Of a stretch of 64,000 nucleotides of DNA, positions 1 through 11,200 are shown piece after piece. The position numbers were made by a program, and so were the translations under genes. Position 1 is the stretch's first letter, and each line of letters starts with the position of its first letter. The stretch covers positions 542,454 through 606,453 of the forward strand of contig BDGG01000011.1 of NCBI GenBank assembly GCA_001949185.1, written 5' to 3'. This DNA is from Ramazzottius varieornatus. Lineage: Eukaryota; Tardigrada; Eutardigrada; Parachela; Ramazzottiidae. A model generated the notes under the pieces. That model ran no database searches. It was not told the origin of the DNA and saw only the letters and a list, made by a program, of their open reading frames with translations.

Positions 1-26
1 CAGCGACAGCATGAACTGAACCATAC

Positions 27-607
27 CTTTCTTGTCATCGGCGAGTTAGTCTTGACTCTCATTCCCTGGAAGAGAAAGTGACGTATGTAAGACGACGGCA
101 TCAGCTGAAAAAACTCGAAACCTATTCGTACACATGAGTACACAAGCGCCGCGTTAAACACACGACGCGCTGTATGCAGGTGCGTGACTGATATGTTCGT
201 ACCTTCATAACGGGCATAGCGCATGAGGCGACTGGTTTGACTGATTTTTCCACCTCCACCAGGCACATTCGACAGTTTCCGGCAATACTTAGACGATCAT
301 GGTAGCAGAACCGGGGAATCTCTACGCCAGCAAGGGCAGCTGCTTGGAGGACAGTGGTACCAGGCTCGACCATAACCATCTTGTCATCGATGTATACTTC
401 CACACTGTTGGGAGCTGCTGGCGCAGTCGGAGCTGGACCGGTGGGCGGAGGTGTTACAGTACCTTTCTTGGACTCCACAGCGACGGCGGCAGCTGCCTTT
501 TGTTGCATCAACAGCTTAGATGAACATGTTCCTCGGATGGCATTCTTGACGTGGTGCAGCGACTGGGCGATGTGCCGTGCTCCATGTACCCCTCCTGGAT
601 GAAACAT
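27..607 (-). CDS. NDUFS1: NADH-ubiquinone oxidoreductase 75 kDa subunit, first two coding exons (partial)
   Basis: Iron-sulfur subunit of mitochondrial complex I (N-module), matrix side of the inner membrane. Coding exon 1 is 203-607: a basic N-terminus fits a mitochondrial presequence, then an Ala/Pro-rich linker, then the 2Fe-2S ferredoxin fold with [20 protein letters not shown], the cysteine run [24 protein letters not shown] and [11 protein letters not shown]. The donor at 202 joins a 13-codon micro-exon (27-65) encoding [13 protein letters not shown], the expected continuation of the family. The rest runs off the left edge. The start is the ATG at 605-607; a longer frame upstream lacks ATG. 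The family is seen directly; presequence cleavage is inferred. Confidence 0.93.
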
Positions 608-928
608 CGTGCTGAACACCTATAACAGCAGGTAAGCGTTTATAAGGAGGTCCAACTTGTCTTAGAGGTAGTGCACTCGCTGAAATAATGAAACGGTTGG
701 TGAACCGTGAACGGAGGAGAAACGATGGAAAAGTGAACTATACGAAAATCCGACTGGAAATTTTTGTTGTCGTCTGAAAGGTCGAACCTCAAATCACTCG
801 CGCAGGTTGGCTTAAAATCATCCGTTAAAAGCGCGACGTTAATTACCTCATGCACCACCATATCCGGGTTCGGCAAATGATGTTTGCTGTCAATTCGAAA
901 GAGTAACATTACCTCACTAATGGACTAC
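608..928. other. Intergenic, NDUFS1 upstream region
   Basis: Lies between the NDUFS1 start and the tRNA gene. No convincing coding exon; short frames here have no family resemblance. Presumably holds the NDUFS1 promoter and 5' leader. Confidence 0.4.
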
Positions 929-1000
929 GGGACAGTAGTCTAGGGGTATGATTTGTGCTTCGGGTGCACGAGGTCCCGGGTTCAATTCCCGGCTGTCCCC
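929..1000 (+). tRNA. tRNA-Pro (anticodon CGG)
   Basis: A 72-nt cloverleaf. The acceptor stem GGGACAG (929-935) pairs with CTGTCCC (993-999), with discriminator C at 1000. The D-arm contains TAGTCTAGGGGTATGA (A box). The anticodon stem TGTGC/GCACG encloses loop TTCGGGT, giving CGG. The T-arm contains GGTTCAATTCC (B box). CCA is not encoded and no intron is present, as usual for animal nuclear tRNA-Pro. Confidence 0.95.
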
Positions 1001-1002
1001 TG

Positions 1003-1007
1003 TTTTT
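1003..1007 (+). terminator. RNA polymerase III terminator of tRNA-Pro
   Basis: Run of five T residues two bases after the tRNA discriminator base, the standard Pol III stop signal. Confidence 0.8.
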
Positions 1008-1566
1008 CCCCTTTTTGCTGCAATTCCTCCTGTCAAAATCCCTACATCCTTGCTATCTTCACCTAGCTGGTCGCCTTTGCGGCCGGATATATTCGAAGAA
1101 GGCTTGATTCGTTGGTCTTCACGTCACAGCCACAAAACTTCGGAACGATGAAACAATGTCGTAATTTTACTAAGATGAAAGGGGAAAACGAGAAGTTAAA
1201 CAGGACAAAATACTGTCTGCGCAGAGATTCAGCACTTCTGCGGATATTCCGTCGGATAAAACGAAAAGTAACAATAATAAAAACAAACTCAGTAGGAGTT
1301 AACCGATCTAATTTCAACAAAAGAATACTTGGTAAGACAGTAAGCTAATAGTTGCAACTCTGGCAGAAGCTTCAACAGTGACGATAGGAACAATCAAGCT
1401 GTGCGATCTGACCACAAGTTACAACAACTGCTCGAAAACAAAAGAGATAAGTGGGAACAATAAAAATATGATGCATTCCACAGGGTATAGTAATACGGGT
1501 ATCTTGAACCGAAAACCACGTCAGCCACTTTCGGACTTCCATTCGAAAAGGAAGTGCACAATTTCC

Positions 1567-4500
1567 TCATTCTTGACTTCCTTCGTCCTCTTCTTGACCA
1601 TAGTCCAACTGGATGCCCTGCATCTCGGTTTTCTGCGGTAGCGAAGGTATGTTGCTGTGATCCATTTCCACTTCTATAAAGACAGAATCAATAAGAAATA
1701 GATAACCGAAATTCAAACAAACTCGACAGAATAGCTGTTCCAAGTGGCGCAGACTTTCAGCCAATTACACCACCAACGTGCGCCACCCGAAGAAACTTGA
1801 TAGCATCGTAATTCCAAATGGCTTTCACACAATAATACTGCCAGCGCTACTTAAACTTTGGGAAACAATCTTGTCGCTCCTGTTTGTCGAGCTGGTGTTT
1901 TTGTATTATAAGCTTTGATAGATACCTGTATGTGTTTCTTCCTGGGCAGGAGTAGTCTGGTTCTCCGTGTGAGCTTGCCCTAGCATTTCCGCCACAGTAC
2001 TATCACTGACCGGAGGAGCTTCTTGCTGCACTTCCCGTACTGGTTCTGATTCTGTTGGTGCGCCAGACGCGGTGGCGTTGATCGACTCCGTGGCCAGACT
2101 GAGGTCTTGGGCCTTCTCGGCTTCCCTCTTGGCCTTTTCCGCCTTGGCCTTGTCCTGGTACATCTTCTTCTCGTTCTCGTCCAGCTGTTTCCACTGGACT
2201 GATAGCTGAAGGAGGAAGTCTTTAGCGTGCATTTGGTGCTCGGAAGGAGGTCGCTGGCCAAAGTGTTCACGGATAAAGAGCTGATAGGCCGTCATGGGAC
2301 GCTTCTGAGCATTCTTCTGCTTCTTGTGCGACGTCTTGGCATGAAGCAACTGATGAGCCGCACCTGGAAAAAAAACACCGATATAACTAAGCTCAACTAA
2401 TTGGAAACCATTCTACTCAAATCATATTTCGGAGCTCGATAAGCAAATTCGACACGATCGTCTTTCTCAAGTGACGCGTACCTCCGGCCAGTACCAGTGA
2501 TGACGTGCGCCACTTGAAAACGGAATTTTTTCGAGTGTTCAAAGTGGCGCGCGCTTTCAGCCTGCGACACTGTAATGTGCGCCACTTAGAAAATCAGTCT
2601 TGTCGAGCTTTTTTGCCAAGCTCTCATTTATTACTACAGTATAGTTGGTTCCCGGATGCTATTTTCAAACACGCACGATATATCGTTACGAGGTCAACGA
2701 CACAATTCGGGCATAGTGGTTTTTCACTCGTAATTTGGGCATATTTTTTCTCAGCTCTTGCTGCGCGTAATGAACTGCTTCCTGTTTCTTGAGGTAGACC
2801 GGTCCCTCTCCTGGAGGTTTCAATAGGTTTGAGAACGACAAAGCGTTGTGGAGCACGGGAATTTGGCCTGGGAGAGGGATGGGTCTGTCCAATGTCAAAA
2901 AGCCTAATGTTGTATCAACAGGCGTACGATGAGAGATAAATCAAGCGTTGACGATAATGATCAAACGTTTCGCGTTGCCCGAATTATGGTGCGAAAATCG
3001 GTATGCCAGAGTTATGTCGTTTACCTCGTACAGTATCTCGCCGTATCATTTTCTCAGTTCTACCTAGAGATTCGGCTTCTGCCCGATAACGTTGTTGTAA
3101 GGCGCCATTCATTTCCTTCCAGATCCTCCCGGCTTCCGCCATGATCTGCGACGCCTTCCAGTCGGGGTTCTCGCTCCGTAGTTTCCCATATGTCTCTTTG
3201 TAGAAGAGGGCATAGGCATTGGGAGTACCTTTGGGTCTGACGGGCTTGGCTTTCTCGGGAGCGACGACAGGTAGAGCTGGCTTGCTTTGCGACGGCAGAG
3301 GAACCGGAGCGGAGCTGGCCGGGACGCCGTTCTTCTTCTTCCTTCCTTTGTTTTTCGGCTGAGCTTCGCTGGAGGTCACGTGCTGGTGGTGCTGCTGCTG
3401 CTGCTGTTGTTGTTGGGGTTGTTGCTGATGCTGATAAACGCTGTTCGAATGCGCCTGAAAATAATCACAAGAAATTCGAAGTCTATAAAATAGTTATACC
3501 AAGAAGAGTATTCGGCCTATCATTTCACTCGTTGACTCTATATGCAGGTTATTTATTAACTATGAGCTTTGAGAGCTTTGAGAGCGTTGAGCGAGATAAA
3601 CGGGAAAAAGTACGCTGTTTGGTTCAAGTGGCACGATATCTGTTGATAACACCCGGTAATCTGCGTTAGTTGACAAGAGAGAATATCAGTTTACCAAACT
3701 GACGCAACTGCTCTGCATTACACTGTACAAAGTGCGCCGCTCTGACCAGTCACTGCTCGCCCTGAAAGAGCGGCGCAATCAGAAGCTTGACTGCGTTCGA
3801 CGATGCGCCGCTCTAACCAGAAATTCCAACCCACGTCAAGAGGCGCACCTCGCCCGTTAAACACAGTTCAACAGCGCGTCCCCCGCATTCTCCCCACAAC
3901 TGAAGAACAAGGTACCGACCAGTTCGAGTTAAAGCGTGGGGGCGCATGAACGGGTAAATATAAACAAGGCACAGTACAGGACCCAGATTCCCAGGCAAAC
4001 AAATTCGACCAGATCGTTTCTCCCAAGTGGCGCACACTTTCAGTAAACTACACTCAAAACACGCGCCATTTGGGAAAACGCCCTCCGAGTTTGTTTGCCG
4101 AGCTCTCAATTATGAGGAACCAGATAGTATATTTGTAGAAAAAACAAGGCAAAACTTCTGGAGGTGGAAACGTGACAGAATAGTTATGCTTTCTATTACT
4201 TGTACCTGCTGAGGATGATTGATGTGATGGAGATGCTGTTGGTTGAGGGAAGGAGCTGCGTTCGTCGTAACATATGGTCCAGTTGGGATGATCGTCACCT
4301 AAAGTAATGACTCCACTATTCCTCTATTTTCAAGAATTCATTTCTTCCGAAAGGGAAAAACAGCATTGACCTACCTGGCCAGGGTTGTTGGCTCCTGCAG
4401 GGGCGGTCTGGATCATGAAGGTCTGCCCGGAGCCGACATGTTGCTGCAGCTGGCTGGCAAAGCTTTGTAGTGAGGCCAAATTAAGGCTGACTCCCCCTGT

Positions 4501-5079
4501 GTCATTATGATGGAAGGCATCTTGTCCCACTCCGCTGGTGTCCAGGTAAGCGCTGAGGCCGCCATCGCCGTAATGCAGTTGATTGGCGTCGTGTTGTTGT
4601 TGCTGGGCCTGCTGTTGCTGCTGCACTTGGAGCCCGAACCAATTCTGGTAGGCCAGAGCCGGTGAGAGCCCTGAAAGAAACTGCGTCTGTACACCAGCGG
4701 CGGTGTTGGAGGAGGCATTAGCGCTGCCGCCTTGGTTGTTGCTTCCTCCTCCTCCGCTGCTGCTGCTTTGGTTGTTGTCGATGGGCGATTGCGCCTGATT
4801 AAGAGACGACGCATAGAACTGCATTTCTATGCCTGCACCACTGTGATGAACAAACTGGGTAGGTAGACAGGCTACGTTGAGAGAATTGAGGAGACCAGCG
4901 GCGGAGGCTGAAGCCGAGGCTGATAATCGTGAAAGGGTAGACGCGGACGACGATGAAGGAGACACAACAGCAGAAGAACCAGTTAAGCTCTTACTGCTCT
5001 TGCTGCTCGCCGTTGTGGAGGCCGATTCAGCCGGAGCAGCTGCAGTTGAAGAGGACACGGAGCTCTTGCCTCCTTCCAT
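1567..5079 (-). CDS. Two-HMG-box nuclear protein (TOX-like first box)
   Basis: Likely chromatin or transcription factor. Exons in transcription order: 4375-5079, 4206-4298, 3025-3454, 1926-2363, 1567-1673; phases join cleanly to give about 590 aa. The first 235 residues are Ser/Ala/Gln/Asn-rich low complexity. HMG box 1 (about 337-405) contains TPNAYALFYKETYGKL and EAGRIWKEMNGALQQRY, close to the TOX-type box. HMG box 2 (about 428-495) contains KRPMTAYQLFIREHFG and VQWKQLDENEKKMYQDK followed by a basic/acidic helix. A poly-Gln/His tract precedes box 1. The tail is acidic. TOX proteins normally have one box, so orthology is unsettled. An open stretch at 2690-2908 could be an extra exon but no in-phase donor was found. 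Three hairpin elements lie in its introns. An in-frame stop precedes the ATG. Confidence 0.8.
1718..1892. repeat. Hairpin element family A, double
   Basis: CCAAGTGGCGCAG...CGTGCGCCAC; second unit worn. Outer end TGTTTGTCGAGCT. In the last intron of the HMG-box gene. Confidence 0.75.
2431..2627. repeat. Hairpin element family A, double
   Basis: Two tandem hairpins between ends GGAGCTCGATAAGCAAATTC and TTTTGCCAAGCTCTC. In an HMG-gene intron. Confidence 0.85.
3725..3815. repeat. Divergent GGCGC hairpin, possibly family A related
   Basis: GTGCGCCGCTCT (3731) pairs with AGAGCGGCGCAA (3766), and a third GCGCCGCTCT follows near 3805. Core differs from family A. Confidence 0.4.
3988..4108. repeat. 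Hairpin element family A, single
   Basis: Ends CAGGCAAACAAATTCGACCA and TTTGTTTGCCGAGCTCTC; core CCCAAGTGGCGCAC/GCGCCATTTGGG. HMG-gene intron. Confidence 0.9.
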
Positions 5080-5600
5080 CAAACGCTCTCTACATAATAA
5101 ACACGCATCCCTTGTTCGTAGCCATATAGGACAGCAGGGAAATTACTCACTCACCGTGACCGAGCTCAGAGCTGAGCCAGCTTTTCTTTCTTCCTGGCTC
5201 AGGATCGACTGCATACACAGTCGATCCTTTCGATTTTTCCTTCCCTTCACTTTCCGTTGCCTCCTCTCTCTCTCTCTTTCTCTCTTCGTGCTCAGTAAGC
5301 GTGATGTTGGTTTACACAGCGGGATTCGCTGAAACTTGAAAGACGATCGATGAAGGAGATGAGAGGAGTGCGCAGACGAGAAAATCTGCAACAACTACGG
5401 AATTATCTGATTGGTTGGAGTGTTCATGTGATGCACAACGCGCACTACTGAAAAATACCAGAAGCGGAATGCACAGCTGCAGGCGCCGATAACACCACGC
5501 CTACAATGCCGTGCGGGACTGTTCCAATCGTTAAATCGTCATTGCGCCGGAGGACAAAGAAGGATGGCTGTCGAGGGAAGAGGCTGGGCATTGGCGCGGT

Positions 5601-5608
5601 TATAAATA
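5601..5608 (+). promoter_or_regulatory. TATA-box-like sequence
   Basis: TATAAATA in a GC-rich setting on the plus strand. It would direct transcription rightwards into a region with no recognised gene, so function is uncertain. Confidence 0.25.
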
Positions 5609-6997
5609 GTCCCGATCACGACGAGATACTACGTACGCTGAACGAACACAGAGTCTTCTCTGATTGATGGCAATTATCGATCATCCGCATCCCACACAAA
5701 TAAATTCTCAGAGTCAAGGAAAACGAACAGGAATAAAAATCTCTGAATTTTCTCATCGAATAAAACGTAAGGATTTGGCCGTTGCATTGATCGTCAACGA
5801 CTGCCATTGATTGACTTGGCTGGACTGCGGAAGGCGGCTCCGAAGTTTTGCGGAATTCCGGGTGGCGGAGCCGCTCTTTTTATTCGGCTAACTACTATAT
5901 TACATATTATCCTCAGTTCTGCTTTTCCTCACCACGAACATAACGGAGGCTTCAGAATTCAAGACCCCGCCTATACTCTTGGTGTTTAAGTTAAAGATAG
6001 TTGGCTATTTTGGACTAAGCAAGAAGGGTTAATGTGGCCGAATCCTCGGGCCAAATCTTAGAACCAAGCTCAAGCACTGGAAAAAGTCGAAATGCATGTC
6101 TGGATCGTTCTTTTCTGAGTTATGATAGGAAGTCCTCTTTACCTCTCCCAGACTCTGTAGTTGAAGGTAACAAAGGCGTATAAACAAGCAGTCAGAAGCC
6201 AACCACGCATGCATCCAGGAGGTGGGGGAGTATTTTTCTTTTCCGTCCGCGCACGCGTAAAAGAGACCACGTGCGGTCTCTTTTCGAAGGAGTTTCGAAC
6301 TGATCTTCGATGTTGGAAGGTTCTGCTACTAATTGTTTCTGTCGGCTCGTGCCTTTCGGCCGCTCTTTCCACGTCCTCCGATTACGCCATAATCGGTCCC
6401 TTCTCGTTCCCATCTCCAAGAAGTTTTCTGGGGTGACTACCGCTCGTTCTTACGTCCACCACGTCTGCTGCGTTCACCTCCATCGCACGGGCCGGTGAGA
6501 TAGCTACCGTCACGTCCGTTTCGGCCATTTTCACCACTGCTCTTCCGCCATAGCCGCCTTCACCCACTTTGAATTCACCAACTCCAAGCCAAGTTCGATC
6601 TTGCTGCTTCTTGTTCTCTGCAGGGTGACGGTAGCGCGCACATTTTTCTGCGCAAGAAGCTCGGTCTACGAGTACGAGTTAACGAGTAAAATATCGCTCA
6701 TGAGCAACCGTGGTCATCTATCCAGAACGGAGCTCTTCATCATCAGCGGTCCGATTTTTTGCGATGCTAACTCAGTCTGTTCTGTATTTATGCGCGGGAA
6801 CGGACGCACGTAATGAAACAAAAAAGGAACCAAATCACTGGATTCGCCTGAACTGCAAAGATGGTTGAAATCGAATTCGGCAGTCATCAGGTCTCCGCGA
6901 CCCCAAATAAAGCTGCGCAAGATGCCTTATAACCGGTCATACCGAACGCTGTCTTCCAGGACGCCTTCGCTTCCACAATGCGCCAAACTTATCCAGT

Positions 6998-7231
6998 GTG
7001 ACGATTTACTTATCGCTGTTTCTGGTGGTTACGAGTGCCGTATTTATACTTCGTGTAGAAGCAGTACCGATTCCTTTGTCACTTCCAAGCACGTCTCAAG
7101 AAAACATGTTGCTTTCATCTGTTCGCCACCACCACCCAGCCATCGCTCAACCAAACGTTGCCGTTCAGAGCCCACGGGGCCATCGGTCACCTTACTCGCC
7201 CACTCCGGATCACTCCGGAGTGGGCGAGTAA
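6998..7231 (+). CDS. Candidate secreted peptide, start not found
   Basis: An open frame whose first residues, TIYLSLFLVVTSAVFILRVE, look like a signal peptide, followed by a Pro/Ser/His-rich tail of about 55 residues. There is no ATG in frame, so a start would have to come from an upstream exon joined at the acceptor-like CTTATCCAG just before. The C-terminal codons lie in the perfect hairpin at 7187-7236. Could be chance. Confidence 0.2.
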   Translation: MTIYLSLFLVVTSAVFILRVEAVPIPLSLPSTSQENMLLSSVRHHHPAIAQPNVAVQSPRGHRSPYSPTPDHSGVGE

Positions 7232-7236
7232 GGTGA
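7187..7236. repeat. Perfect 23-bp-arm hairpin
   Basis: Left arm 7187-7209, loop TCAC 7210-7213, right arm 7214-7236, an exact reverse complement. A partial third copy of the arm (CCCACTCCGGAT) follows almost immediately at about 7240-7251. Unrelated in sequence to the hairpin family found elsewhere in the window. Confidence 0.9.
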
Positions 7237-7561
7237 CAGCCCACTCCGGATTGAACCTAGCTGATCTACATAATACACTGTAACTTGAGTTTCACATCGA
7301 AATATTTGACGTGCTGTAGTGAGGCTCAAGTACCTCGTACTGTGAATAAAATTCAATAGAAATGTACAGTAGCCGAATATTACCAAGACTGTATATCGGG
7401 AAGTTTCCGGGATTGATCCTACGGAATTCGACGGTGTTTATGTTGGGCATGAATCCAGCAAGATTCTTCGCCTGATTTTTATCGATAAAAATCGAGGTAG
7501 AAAGCGAAATAATTTTCGCCAGATATTTTCTCGCCGCAATGGAACTCACATTTCTACAGAC

Positions 7562-7714
7562 TCAGTTACTGGGGAAGTTAGTTGCGGGAATCTGACGCAC
7601 TCCGGCACCGGTATATTTTAGGTTTCTCCACCACTGCATTATTCCGCAGCCGGTCGGATCAACGTCAAAAGTACACGAAGCAATCAAGGCTGGCATCAGC
7701 AGCATCATGGTCAT
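7562..7714 (-). CDS. Candidate short secreted peptide
   Basis: Begins MTMMLLMPALIASC, a plausible signal peptide, followed by about 36 residues with a second Cys, a WW pair and a C-terminal NFPSN. An ATG exists 11 codons upstream as well. No splice partner or family was recognised, and 50 codons is close to what chance gives. Confidence 0.2.
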   Translation of the reverse strand: MTMMLLMPALIASCTFDVDPTGCGIMQWWRNLKYTGAGVRQIPATNFPSN

Positions 7715-8274
7715 CGTGACATCTGTAGCGGTCCTACTAAAGTCCACTTGGTGCAGAGGGCGAAAGAACGCACCACTGTCATACCGAGCTACTTACCGCC
7801 CGTAGGAAAGTCTATTACATGCTGGTCGCTGGTAGAAGAATGGTCAGTCAGTACCAGCGTGTTCGCAAGGCAAAGATCATCGTGATCGGTGAAAAGTCGG
7901 GTCTTGGATCAGACACTGGGTGCAAAGAGTGGTTTGAAAAAAACTGGTCCTTGTTCCCGGCTACAAATATACGTGGCCATTTTGATCTAGAAGTCCTGCA
8001 GATCGAGTTTGGTTTGTCTTTCAGCACGGTCCTTCCTCGTCTTACGCGCGACGGTTCAAGACTGACGTTGGACGGACGCCATTGTGTCACTTCCTGCCTA
8101 CTTCTGTACAACTCCGTGACCGGTGTTAGCTGTACCTGGTTGTATCTGACGGGGTTTCGCCTTCCAGTCACAGTCACACAGTTTCGTGGTTATTCTCCAT
8201 CTTCGCGATAAGGCTTGTTCTCCCATCCGCCTTCCACCTGTCTTCCATTTGAGCTCACCGGACAAGAAGTTTCC

Positions 8275-11200
8275 ATGTTACAAACAGCCAAAATGACTAT
8301 CGTCGCGTTCCCCGACTCGGGCAACGCCCAGGATACTTCATCGGAATACGCCCTCAGATCGTAAGTAAACAGCGCTACACTTCAATCTTGAAGTCGATCC
8401 GGTAAACAGAAGCTAAAAAGCGAACAAACTTCGACAGCTTTTCCTGGCGAAAAGCTGTTACTGTAATTATGCATATCCTCTGATGGATCTCACAATGGGG
8501 TGTTGGGTGGATTAGCATTATCATGAGCTATGCTTAGGCTGTGGACACATCCCCAGGGCTCCTCAAAGTCACATCAATGTGGTATACCTATCTCGACCTC
8601 CATCAAGCGCAACAGGTTATCGTGATGGAACCTTGCATTTTGACAAAACTCTGTCATTTCTGACAACGGTCTGGGCCAACTCTCTCCTTTTTCCAGCTAG
8701 GACTGCCCAAAGTCCAGAGCGTTTTTCAAACAGCCAGTCAAAGTTCATTTTCCCGAACTTTGGTGCATTATTTTCGAAACAAGCTGCAGACTAGCTTTGC
8801 CTTTTCCAACTCCGTTTTCAAACCGCATTTTAGACTTTAGAGCCGAGTAAAGTTTTTTTTCATGTCTGACAGAAGAATACCCGGAAATGCCTCACCAAAG
8901 ATGGTGCTGTACCCCGATCAGATAAGCCTGGACAGCGGCAAGGGCGACTCACCAAGCAGCAGCAGCACCGACGCCCTGCCCTCCTTCGGGTACGACTACG
9001 TCTCGGAGACCTCATCAACAAGTACCACGTCATCCACCAGCTTCACCAGTAGTGGTACCGCCACACCGACACCATCTTCTCCGCGAGACAGCTTGACGTA
9101 CGCCAATGGACCGCTCATCAGCATGAGGTTGAAGAAATCCCTGTCGCTCGTCTCCACGACATCCGATGAGTTCGCTGGTCCAGATTACTGCCCACCGGCT
9201 GAACATGTGTACTCCACCGACCCATCGATCCCAGTCAGAATTCGTCTTGGAAGGTAAGGCCACCAAATTTAACAATTGAAAAATCAAAAATAACGCCGGA
9301 AAAAAATCTTTTTCTGAAACGACACGGATATAAATCGTGCGCCAGTTCACCTGTTCTTTTTCTCAGAGATCCCGCCCATGATGGCATGGTACCCGAGTCC
9401 TTGCCAACCTGGTTCGCTCGTACAGTGGCCAACCACGCGAAGCAGCCCGCACTGCGCGTCAAACGCAACAACGTCTGGAAGACGTGGACGTACCAACAGT
9501 ACTTCGATGATGTTCGGGCCGCAGCCAAGGCCTTCATCTACCTGGGCTTGGAACCTTACCATGCCGTCGGCATCATTGGTTTCAACTCACCCGAATGGTT
9601 CATTTCCGACATTGCTGCCATCTACGCCGGGTGACTGTCAAATCTCTCTGCTGATTCTGCGTGCTGTGCTCGGCAAAAAAATTCGGCACAAGTGTTTCCC
9701 CAAGTGGCGGACGCCTCCGTTGGGGTTGACTAAAAGCATGCGCCACTTATGAATCACGATCTTATGCTGTATGTGCAAGTGGCGCACATTGTTAGTGTTA
9801 TGATTGGATACGTGCGCCACTTGGAGGAAAGATACGTTCAGATTGTTTGCTGAGCCTCCATTCATGTGAAATTACTTCTGGGACCTTGTGTTGAAATAAC
9901 TTTTGGGTATTTTACAGAGGTTTAGCCGTGGGCATTTACACGACTAACTCAGCGGAAGCCACCCAGTACAATGCCTACGATTCCCGAGCCAACATCCTGG
10001 TCGTCGAGAACGACGCCACCTTGCAGAAAATCCTGAAGGTTCGTGATCAGTTACCACATCTTCGAGCTATCGTTCAGTACAGCGGCACGCCCACTCGCGG
10101 ACCGGAAGACGGCGTCTACAGCTGGAAGCAACTGATGGCTTTGGCCGAGTTGGTTCCCGACAGTGCCTTGGATGCCCGGCACTTGCAGATGGCGCCCAAC
10201 AAGTGCTGCACGATCATCTACACCTCAGGAACCACGGGGAACCCCAAGGGAGCCATGCTCAGTCACGATAACCTCATCTGGACATCACGCACGGCTCTGA
10301 AGTGCTTTCTGGAACGGCTGGATATACCACCCAAGGAACAACTATGCTTCATCAGCTACCTTCCGCTGAGCCATGTTGCCGCCCAAATGACCGACCTGTG
10401 AGTATTTCGAAGCTTGGCCAACCAACTCGACAAGATCGTTTTTCCAAGTCGCACACGTTCTCAGTGTTGTCCGCCGTTAGCCTGCGCCGCTCGGTAGACG
10501 ATCTGGTTGAGTTTTCCTAATTGGTGCACGTTTCCTGTGATATTGGCCAGGAGTGCGCGCCACTTGGAAAACGCCCAATTTCCATTTCTGTTTCGCAAAG
10601 ATTCAGTTGTGTAGCGTTTTTCCTTGGTAGGTTTTTGCCGATTAGCATTGGTGGGACGGTTTACTTTGCGCAGCCGGACGCTTTGAAAGGCTCACTGGTG
10701 AGTACGCTATGTGAGGTACGGCCACATATCTTCGTTGGGGTTCCTCGTGTATGGGAAAAGATTGCCGAGAAGATGCAAGGCTTGACAAAGCGACAAGGAC
10801 CTATCAAGAACTGGATCGCCAACAAGGCTCAGGAGGTGGGCAAATGTGGTGTCACCAGCCATACTACCCAGAAGAACGGCGAGCGACCATTTGGATGGTC
10901 TCTGTTCAACGCTATCGTTTACAAGAAAGGTAACAAACACGACAATTTTGAGTTAGCCTCAGAAATAGAGTGATCTAACAAGGCCTCTTTGAATAGTCCG
11001 CCAGTCTCTGGGGCTTGATCGATGCCAAATCACTTGTTCCGGAGCTGCGCCAATGATGAGAGAAACGCAAGAGTTCTTCCTGTCTTTCGACATTCCAGTG
11101 TACGATATTTACGGCATGAGCGAAAGCAGCGGTAAGCGCACAGATGCAAACTAACGCTGAGTACTGGTTTGCTCAACCAGGTGGTCGCACTTTTAGGACC

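Larger units (their letters stand above)
5080..8274. other. 3.2-kb intergenic stretch
   Basis: Separates the HMG-box gene from the acyl-CoA synthetase gene. Contains a CT-rich microsatellite near 5265-5285, a TATA-like box at 5601 and a perfect hairpin at 7187-7236. Only two weak secreted-peptide candidates were found, listed separately. No recognised gene. Confidence 0.4.

Noticed and set aside
2397-2585. Short frame in the HMG-gene intron
   Set aside because: Entirely the translation of a hairpin element; the same peptide motifs recur wherever the element occurs.
5264-5286. CT microsatellite as a promoter initiator tract
   Set aside because: Simple repeat only; no positional evidence ties it to a start site.
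6382-6567. Gly/Arg-containing frame upstream of the HMG gene
   Set aside because: Looks RGG-like in one frame, but no start, splice chain or family; frames on both strands are equally open here.
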